NCBI GenBank assembly: GCA_963514095.1
Contig: OY741286.1
Span: 926,611-990,610, forward strand
Direction: 5' to 3'
DNA from: Eutrigla gurnardus
Taxonomy: Eukaryota; Chordata; Actinopteri; Perciformes; Triglidae
Length of the DNA: 64,000 nucleotides
The translations under genes were made by a program, and so were the position numbers. This document shows positions 55,925 to 64,000 of this stretch, piece by piece (the stretch's first letter is position 1; each line of letters starts with the position of its first letter). The notes under the pieces were generated by a model. The model had not been told where the DNA came from, made no database searches, and saw only the letters and a list, made by a program, of their open reading frames with translations.

Positions 55925-56333
55925 TCCTGCTGTTGGGTTGTTGTCCTTCTTCGGCCCCCTCCACGTCTCCTGGTGTACTGGCCTGTCTCCTGGAATCTCC
56001 TCCATACTGTGCTGGGGGACACAGCAAACCTTCTTGCATTGATGTGCCATCCTGGATGAGTTGCACTAACTGGGCAACTTCTGTGCATTGGAGAAACCGC
56101 CTCATGCTACCTCTAGTGGTGCAAACACTGCCAAAATTAAAAAAAGAAGAAAATCTGCCAGAAAGGCCGAGAACAGAGAAATGTTCTGTGGTCACCACCT
56201 GCAGAACCATTCCTTTATAGGGATGTCTTGCTAATTGCCACTCGTTTCCACCTGTGTTCTGTTCCATTTACACAACAGCAGGTGAAATTGATTCCCAATC
56301 AGTGCTGCTACTGTGTTTTTTAGCACAGTATAT
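55925..56333 (-). mobile_element. Truncated Tc1-like transposon (duplicate of 2466-4013)
   Basis: The remnant starts inside the transposase gene (tcctgctgttgggttgttgt) and reaches the right end tttttagcacagtatatg. The broken transposase N-terminus is still legible on the minus strand (CTTRGSMRRFLQ). About 70-80 bp next to the right end are also gone. Confidence 0.85.
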
Positions 56334-56407
56334 GTCGTGATAGGAAGGGCAGCAGAGGAGATGCATGGAACACAAAGCACCATCATTAAGGCGTCTGCTG
56401 AAGTTTA

Positions 56408-58068
56408 TCATTCAATGTGATTTCCAGGAGACGCTGTACCTTTCCGACAGAGAAGTCCCGTCAGCAACAGCAGCAGAGCCACCAACGAAACACCGAGCCA
56501 CAGCAGAGAAGGAGGCGAGGAGGGGAGATGAGGGGAGCGTCCAGCAGCTAGGAAGGAAGTTAATAAACGTGAATTAAACATCCATCTTGAACCTGGAGAG
56601 GGAAAAAGACATCCAAACATACAAAAGCAAAAAACAAAATCACCTTGACTTGTTTTTGAAACAGCCAGCCAGCTCTGTGGGGATTCTCCGGATCCAGAGA
56701 TGCTGCACTTATAGAGTCCTTCATCAAACTTGGACACATTTTTGATGGTCATGTGGTTTTCGTACCCGGTGACGAGGGGGGATCCGTCTTTGTAGAAATC
56801 AGCAATTTGTCTGGAGCTTTTCTCCTTACAATGAAGAATCACGTCGTATCCCTCCACCACAGGACGGGCAGGAACTTCCAGGATCACAGAACCATCTGAA
56901 CAATGTGGGCAAAAGATATTTTCTGTTAAACCTCCTATATATATTCAGCAGAAAACGTGGAGAACAGACACAACAATATACAGTATTATTGCATGTAACA
57001 GGAGCTATTACTTCATTTGTGCAGGACTTGAAGTGCTTGTTGGGGAAAATAATAAAACAAATAAATGCAAAAGATAAATGCAAGACCTATATATGCAACC
57101 TGATCTCATGGGAAGGCATATAAATACCTTGTCCTGATCGTCCACCATAAGCAGATGGCGTAAATTCCTTGAGTGCATCTTCTCCTAATACCAGCCTTTT
57201 GGAGAAACTTAGTGGAGTGCCAACAAACTATTTATCTGTATTGACATTGTGCAGACAAAGCTCTGTTTTAGCCCTAAACTAGTTGCCCTGACTAATTTGA
57301 GAAACAGGAAGCATTTCTGCGATTTCAGTTATTGTTTGAGGTCACCATGCCGGATTACTTCTTGCTGTTGCAGGAACCGGTTCTGTTAGGTCCAAAATTC
57401 CAGCACAGATACCTAATTCTTTTTAGCATCTTCCTAAATATGTCTCTTGACTGCATGAAAATGTTCCACTGTTGAACTGGAGACCTCAAACACACACTGA
57501 AAAGTGAATGTTCATTGATAATTTGCTGAACACACCCGTGACGGTGATGTTGACAGCGTTGCTGGTGTTCCCCCGTGCATCTTCACACCAGTACTCTCCA
57601 CTGTGTCTGCTCATGGCAGGATCCATGGTGCAGGATGGTGCTGATGAGTCCCAGCTGTAAGAATCGGTTGGACTTGTTTTGTGGAGCTTCCACATCACTC
57701 TCCATTCAGTCAAACCACTGAACTCTTTGCATTTAACATTGACGGCCTCATATTCGAAAAACTGCAGTCTGTCTGGAAAAACACAAGGAAAAACTCCATC
57801 TGAGACGGAGAGAAATTAAATAGTAAACGTTAATTCAGTCAGTTTTTGTTAACGTAATAAACGTTTACAAAAACTGAAGACTGTAGAACTCTATACATGA
57901 AAATGAATTAAGTCCAACTTACCAGCTTGTCCAACCAGCAGAGCCAACACCTCCACTACTGGAGAAAACCATGAAAAGAGATGTACTTTACTCAGTGTCC
58001 ATATGTGTCTGCTGGGAGAGTAAAATCAAGTCTCAGTACTCACTCAGTCTGAGTTGTGTGACCTCCAT
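56408..58068 (-). CDS. Fc-receptor-like protein, duplicate copy
   Basis: This is the duplicate of the gene at 4088-5748, with exons at 58068-58044, 57958-57923, 57772-57536, 56895-56644 and 56547-56440 (or read through to the stop at 56408). Splice sites and frames are intact. The few differences include RLQFFEY-type versus KLQFFEY-type starts of Ig domain 1 (cagtctgtctgg versus cagtttatctgg) and one residue near the transmembrane segment (PSSPP versus PSWPP). The candidate tail exon is at 54514-54590 and differs from the left copy by one silent base. The low divergence means both copies may be functional, or one is an assembly duplicate. Confidence 0.75.
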
Positions 58069-58804
58069 GATGTCTTCCTGCTGACTGTCTGAGCATCAGC
58101 CTGAATACCTTATGGTGTAGGTCAGAACCTCCTCTTCCTATTTTCATTATTTCCTGTTTGAATCAGACACACAGAAACATCTATGTGAGGCAGAGCTGCT
58201 GTAGTGCAGATAATTGTCTCACTGGTTTCATCCAGGAAACGATAAGGGTGGGAAGATCAACAATAAATCATCCGTAATGTCTCAATTTTGGGGAACACAA
58301 ATTTAGTGGACACAAAAGCAGACTCACACGAAAAAAGTAATGAAGGTTAATGATGAAAATAAACATACTTTAAACAGTCCAAAAAGCAGGCAACAAAGGG
58401 GAAGAGCCCAAAAATCAAAGCAGGCAAATATCCAAGAAAGAACAGGAATAACATAGTAAACCGAACAACAAAGTGACACAGTTAAAACACGCAGGATGCA
58501 CCTGAACTGAGTGAAATGACGCGGAAGTATCGAGGTTGCAGCCTTGATAAGAGTTAGATGATCTAACAAGTCTTTAGATTGTCTGTGTTATGTTTATTGG
58601 ATTTACAACACTTGGTGGCTGTTTTGCTAGGGAGGACGTGCAAGCTTAGGGCCGTGTTGGATACTTCCTGATGTGCAAAATTATCTACTCTGTTATAGAT
58701 CTATATCATCCGCCATGGCAGAATTACATAGCCTCGTGTTCCTTATAAATTCTCCTTCACATCTTTCTTTGAGCTCATGATTTTTTCCATCAAGGTCACA
58801 GAAA

Positions 58805-59013
58805 AAGGGCTCGGGGAAGATTGAGGACATCATTTTTCATTTTTATAATTCGACTGCAGCCAATGAGTTTGACATTCCTGCTCTGTCTGCTGAAACTCTA
58901 CCTGAATTGGAATGGTTTCCTTCACGCTGTATGCCCACGGCCATGGTTTGTGCCAGCGTCCCCCCTGGTTCTTGGTGTCGCTGCAGTCCTGGCTGGTTGG
59001 TGTAAATTTAAAC
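58805..59013 (+). other. Putative transmembrane exon, duplicate copy
   Basis: This is the duplicate of 6413-6620. The upstream ATG is replaced by AGG, so this copy cannot start there. The hydrophobic run and the gtaagt donor are kept. As in the left copy, the splice does not lead into the coiled-coil frame. Confidence 0.35.
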
Positions 59014-59189
59014 GTAAGTCACACTTGTTAAGTTGTATTTTATGTAAGTTTGATGTTGTTTGTGTGAATATACAGTATTTTTGTATTGTCGTATTTTGTG
59101 CTATCAGGGAAACAAATGTTTTGATTCACTGGATTTCGTGTTTAATAACATGTTCTTGTGTGTTTCGGTATTGCATCTTTCTTTTTTAG

Positions 59190-60345
59190 AAAAACAACAA
59201 CAAACAACAACAAAGCTGAATTTGAGAAGGAAAACGAATTGCTGAAGAGGCAAGGAGAAGACAAAGACACGTTACTAGAGAACCTGAAGAGGCAAGGAGA
59301 AGACAAAGACACGTTACTAGAGAACCTGAAGAGGCAAGGAGAAGACAAAGACACGTTACTAGAGAACCTGAAGAGGCAAGGAGAAGACAAAGACATGTTA
59401 CTAGAGAACCTGAAGAGGCAAGGAGAAGACAAAGACACGTTACTAGAGAACCTGAAGAGGCAAGGAGAAGACAAAGACACGTTACTAGAGAACCTGAAGA
59501 GGCAAGGAGAAGACAAAGACACGTTACTAGAGAACCTGAAGAGGCAAGGAGAAGACAAAGACATGTTACTAGAGAACCTGAAGAGGCAAGGAGAAGACAA
59601 AGACATGTTACTAGAGAACCTGAAGAGGCCAGGAGAAGACAAAGACACGTTACTAGAGAACCTGAAGAGGCAAGGAGAAGACAAAGACACGTTACTAGAG
59701 AACCTGAAGAGGCAAGGAGAAGACAAAGACATGTTACTAGAGAACCTGAAGAGGCAAGGAGAAGACAAAGACATGTTACTAGAGAACCTGAAGAGGCAAG
59801 GAGAAGACAAAGACATGTTACTAGAGAACCTGAAGAGGCAAGGAGAAGACAAAGACACGTTACTAGAGAACCTGAAGAGGCAAGGAGAAGACAAAGACAT
59901 GTTACTAGAGAACCTGAAGAGGCAAGGAGAAGACAAAGACATGTTACTAGAGAACCTGAAGAGGCCAGGAGAAGACAAAGACACGTTACTAGAGAACCTG
60001 AAGAGGCAAGGAGAAGACAAAGACACGTTACTAAAGAACCTGAAGAAGCAAGGAGAAGAAAAAGACACGTTACTAGAGAACCTGAAGGAGGAACTGGAGG
60101 AACAGCACGATCAACTCCAAAAACAAGTTGATGAGGTGGAGAAAGAGAAGGAGGAGAACAAGAGGCAGCTTCAGGCAGTGGAGATGGAAATAACAGAGAG
60201 AGAATCTGACAAACAATTGATAAAAGACAAAAAGAACCTCTTAGAGGCTCAGTCAAAATTGAACCTGACAAAGAACAATTATGAGAGACTTAAACTAAAG
60301 ATGGACCAATGGTTGGCCTCGATACAGTCTGAGTTAACAAAGTAG
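59190..60345 (+). CDS. Coiled-coil exon with 20 fourteen-residue repeats, duplicate copy
   Basis: This is the duplicate of 6797-8456 with 20 units (59242-60081) instead of 32. More units carry M at position 10 (KDMLLEN) than in the left copy, and the last unit is altered to KKQGEEKDTLLEN. The non-repetitive C-terminal coiled coil is the same apart from about one residue (LLEAQSK versus LLQAQSK), and the stop is conserved at 60343-60345. Retention of the frame through a 504-bp length change is consistent with coding constraint, but also follows from any loss of whole 42-bp units. Confidence 0.7.
59242..60081 (+). repeat. 42-bp coding minisatellite, 20 units
   Basis: 840 bp, exactly 20 units of 42 bp, homologous to the 32-unit array at 6849-8192. 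Confidence 0.95.
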
Positions 60346-61641
60346 GGGAGGGATGTTCAAACCTGGTCGGACCAGCTGAGCCGTCCATAAAAGTGGAAGC
60401 AAGTTGATTCATAATGTGCTCTTCACCAAATGTAATGGCCAGGAATAATCAGCCCACGTGTTTTTGCAAATTAGCGAACAAAGTTATCTTTGGTATCACT
60501 TTCATTATCACCAACTCTGTCGCAGCTGAATCACTGGACATTTATGACGGATAATAAAATCAAATAGATGTGAGTAGTTGAGTGCAGACGACATGTGAGG
60601 ACAAGATTTTATTGACATATTTGCATGTTTATATAAAGGTGTCAAAAAGCTGAGCAGCTGCATGATTTATATTAATCATGTCTGGTTGTTGTTCAATAAT
60701 GGCTGATTATTTCAGATCAAATAAAATCTTGTTTAAAAAGTTTTTTGTGGAAGTTTGTCCTTATTCACCGTCACATTTATGTATAGCCGGGTGAAAATGG
60801 TTGGACCCACAATGCAGGCGGAGACAAAAAGGTAGAGTGGATGCAAGTCTACAGGAAAAGCAAACCGGATTAAAGCTGCAGAGTCAGCACACCTCATCTT
60901 ATAGGTGCTCATGTTCAAAGTACAAATGGTTTGATTTGAGGACTTTGTCCCCCACAGTCTAAGAGATATGAGGAGACACGCACACAACAGGTATGTGGGG
61001 TTAAAATTCTGCTTTTAAAATGGCTGCTATCATGTTTTCATGTTTTCTATAAAAATATAGAAAGAAAACAGAACTTCCTTTACCATTGACTGAATGTGAG
61101 ACTTTAGTGTTACCTGCTCCGTTCGTGTTTGGGTATTTGCCGCTGCCTCGCCTGTAATAAATATGTCCAAACTCGCTAGTTTAAGTGACGTCCATTTTAA
61201 AGTGTATCTCGGAGTTGTTTGTTCCATATCAGGAGATGCTTATCTTTGTACTTTTGTGAAAATGGGGAAATCAAAAACAGCTTATGTTTGCATTTTAGCA
61301 AGTTCTCGCCACTAAAATTCTTAGTATTAGCTATTAGCAGTTGGTGTTTGCAAAGGACCCATAGATGTACACACTACTATCACTGGCGTACTGATACTGA
61401 AGAAAGCATTAACGTGTAGTTCATCTTCCCATAATGTTACAGAGATCCCGTCCAAATGGACAGGAAAGTCTGGAATTAGGTTATCATTGGTTTCACTTGC
61501 TCATGCAGATTCTGCACAATTCAATATTCATGCACACATTATGCTGCTATAATGTTGTTTACAGTACAAATACTACTTCCCATACCCTTTTTCTACTCTT
61601 TCATGTTTCATAAATGTGTATTTGAATTTCCTCACTCCAGG
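60346..61641. other. Spacer, duplicate of 8457-9752
   Basis: Nearly identical to the left copy. No gene seen. Confidence 0.5.
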
Positions 61642-64000
61642 ATGGTTCACATTAAGGACGGACTTCACAGACTTGGCGGACCTGTCAGTGTTTTCAAGAA
61701 CATTGTCGTCTGCTTCCTTCTCCAAACACAGTTTTGTGGAGGTAACTTCACAAACAACATAACAGGAAAACACGTTGAGCTACCTTCTGTTGAAAATTAT
61801 AACATAGAAACAATTCATTCATGCCCTTGTCTGTTAACCCAGAAACAATTTTAGATAGAAAACTGGAAAGACACAACAGAAACCACAATCAACACCTCAT
61901 ATTTGTGGTGAATATTCAACCTGAAGGGGAAGTTAATGCAAACCTCACGTTTTCCAGGTCAGTCCCAGGTGATTGGTCCACTCCAGCCTGTCATTGCGAT
62001 GGTTGGTGATGACGTCGTTCTACCTTGTCAGCTGGAACCTCCCGTTGATGCTGTTTCCATGACGATGGAGTGGAGGAGACTCGACCTGGACCCCAGATTT
62101 GTGCATGTGTGGCATGAAGGTCAGGAGCTTCTGGCTGACCAGAACGAGGCCTACAAGGGACGAACATCTCTGTCCGTCAACAAGCTGAAGCTCGGAGACA
62201 TCTCACTGAAACTGTCCAGGGTGAAGATCTCTGATAACGGGACGTACAGATGCTACATTCCAAGGCCGAATAAAGAATATGTTGTTGGGCTTCATGTTGG
62301 TGAGTAAACTGACTATGCTGCCCCACATACAGACCTTCTCTGCCTTAGAATTTGCCACTCATTTATCCAAACATTGGGCTCAGGTTGGGGTTCACCGTCT
62401 TACTTCTGTAGTCTTCAACACCTAGACCCGCCGAGGAACTGGACCCTGTGATTAATGCACAACCTGCTGTAATATCTGAGCTACAACTGCCCCAATGTGG
62501 GGAACTATTTACCCTTGCATGTACTGTTAAACTCTATAAATCAAGTCTATATTTTCTTCAGCTGATTTTACCAAAAAGCATGCTGTTATTTGTGTTTATT
62601 TCATTTAAATTGGCAGTTTCTGCAACACAGTTTTATTTTTTAATGTTCAAATGTGGACTTTTGAATAATTTGTATCATCACAAACCTGTCGCCTTAAAAT
62701 GACGTTACCATGCAAATAAACTGCACTCTCAATTAAGCTTTGAGGTGTTTTCTCCTGGATTTTGGCTGCAGATTTAAATGTGGTGGTTGAAACTAAACAA
62801 AATCACAACAAAACTACTTGTGATTGTGTCTAGTATTTGGTTTGGCTCAAAGTAAGTAAGTTTGTTCAGCAACGTTTAACGTCATTGAGTCAAATTTAAT
62901 GGGACACAGACAGTGGCCTCCTGCGTAAAATTCCTGTTTGTTTGACCCATCCACCTTTAATTATTACCTATCACCATTGATACATCGTTCAAGCCTTGGA
63001 CCAATCATGTCTGTCTGATCTGATCAGGTGCTGCCTCCTCAGCTGCTGTCAGCCTAGCAGGCATCAACAAGACCACCAATGGAGTCATGTTACAGTGTGA
63101 GTCTGAAGGCTGGTATCCAGAGCCCGAGCTGTTGTGGCTGGATGCTGAGGGGAACCTCCTCTCTGCTGGACCTCCAGAGACCCTCCGAGGTCCTGATGAC
63201 CTCTATACTGTCAGCAGCAGAGTGACTGTGGACAAGAGAGACAACACCACCTTCACCTGTAGAGTCCAGCAGAAGGACACCAACCAGACCAGAGAGACCC
63301 ACATCCATGTTCCAGGTAGGGATTGTTTCCAAAATAACTTCCCTACTCATGAAACACACACTGACCTCATGCAACTGTTCTCTCTTTTGTCATTTCAGTG
63401 GATTTCTTCATGGCTCCGTCTACTTGTACTGCATCTATCGCCATCTCTTTTGTGTTTGGCCTCATGTTGGTTCTTGCTGCCGGTCTTTTGTTCTGGAAAT
63501 GGAAACAAAACAAAAACGGTGAGACAAAGATAAATTTGACTTTTTTAATAACGCATTTCCTAGTATGTGGCTAATCATTGGACAACCGTCAGAAGACAGC
63601 CTACTGTGTAACATTCTTAACCTCTGGTTTCCACTTTCAATGCTAAAACTTTGGATAATAAAATAGGAGTCGAAGCCAATGTAACAGGATGATCAGCGGC
63701 GGTCATTTTCTTGTGTACTGTTACCATTGCAAGTGTTGTAGCAGGACACTTCTGTATAAAGAAACCCGACTTACAGCAAGACAGTTTTTGGCTTCTGACT
63801 CTGTAGATTCACATCTTTATTATTTCTAATAAAAGTCATATGATAAAACAACACTGCTTCTGTTTCTACACAGAGACCAAGACAACGACAGAGCAGCCTC
63901 TGATGGAAGCAGACAGAAGAAAAGAAAACGAGAAAGTGGAGGAGGAGGAAAACGGGGAAGAGGGAGAACTGAATGATATGACACAAGTTATTAATGTGAC
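61642..64000 (+). CDS. Butyrophilin-like receptor, duplicate copy, cut by window edge
   Basis: Exons at 61642-61741, 61958-62299, 63028-63315, 63399-63518 and 63874 to beyond 64000 mirror the gene at 9753-12445. Visible exons are essentially identical; a base change such as gatgacgtc versus gatgatgtc in the IgV exon is silent. The window ends inside the coiled-coil tail exon, so whether an LTD-bearing neighbour follows on the far side, as on the left, cannot be seen. Confidence 0.85.

Larger units (their letters stand above)
53655..64000. repeat. Right copy of the direct segmental duplication
   Basis: Homology with 1 to about 12118 continues to the window edge. The offset falls from about 53650 to 52320 where the right copy lost Tc1 sequence, rises to 52393 through a 73-bp difference near 58441-58513, then falls to 51889 through 12 fewer 42-bp units. 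Otherwise identity is very high, with only scattered substitutions. Confidence 0.95.

Noticed and set aside
1..64000. CRISPR arrays, operons or bacterial features
   Set aside because: The DNA is plainly vertebrate nuclear with spliced genes; the regular repeats seen are satellites, minisatellites or transposon parts.

Overview
The window is vertebrate, most likely teleost, nuclear DNA. Genes are split into short exons with GT-AG splice sites. The immune receptor exons (Ig domains with fish Fc-receptor-like and butyrophilin-like signatures) are typical of bony fish, and so are the repeats: L2-type LINEs, Tc1/mariner, hAT and PIF/Harbinger elements, and tRNA-like repeats. I cannot name the species.

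Layout. A block of about 12 kb (1 to about 12120) recurs in direct orientation at 53655 to the right edge. Each copy carries, in order, a two-Ig Fc-receptor-like gene (minus strand), a long coiled-coil exon built from 42-bp repeats (plus strand), and a butyrophilin-like gene (plus strand). Between the copies lie: a second butyrophilin-like gene on the minus strand with a very unusual tail (15.2-20.8 kb); an L2 LINE (21.5-23.2 kb); a complete-looking Fc-receptor-like gene with tyrosine motifs (25.7-28.8 kb); exons of an L-amino-acid-oxidase-like gene split by a satellite-like array that is itself broken by a LINE and a MITE (31.4-37.5 kb); remains of a C-type lectin gene hosting an intact Tc1-like transposon (39.0-41.5 kb); a Harbinger-like element with a spliced Myb/SANT gene (43.2-45.6 kb); a string of degenerate tRNA-like repeats broken by a hAT-like element (45.7-48.4 kb); and another Fc-receptor-like gene (51.7-53.6 kb).

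Main result. The minus-strand gene at 15249-20835 reads as one open 13-exon model of about 741 residues: signal peptide, IgV, IgC-like domain, one transmembrane helix, a long charged coiled coil encoded by phase-0 exons, and a C-terminal lamin tail domain (LTD). The two introns inside the LTD fall where I recall the LMNA exon 7/8 and 8/9 junctions. A cell-surface Ig receptor ending in a lamin tail is an architecture I do not know from the literature. The coiled-coil exons are duplicated as modules. The IgC exon is nearly identical to that of the neighbouring plus-strand butyrophilin-like gene although the IgV exons differ, which suggests recent gene conversion.

How the genes may work together (inference). 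This is an immune-receptor cluster mixing inhibitory-type Fc-receptor-like proteins with butyrophilin-like proteins whose cytoplasmic tails are coiled coils instead of B30.2 domains. The region is evolving quickly through segmental duplication, exon duplication, repeat-number change and heavy transposon traffic.
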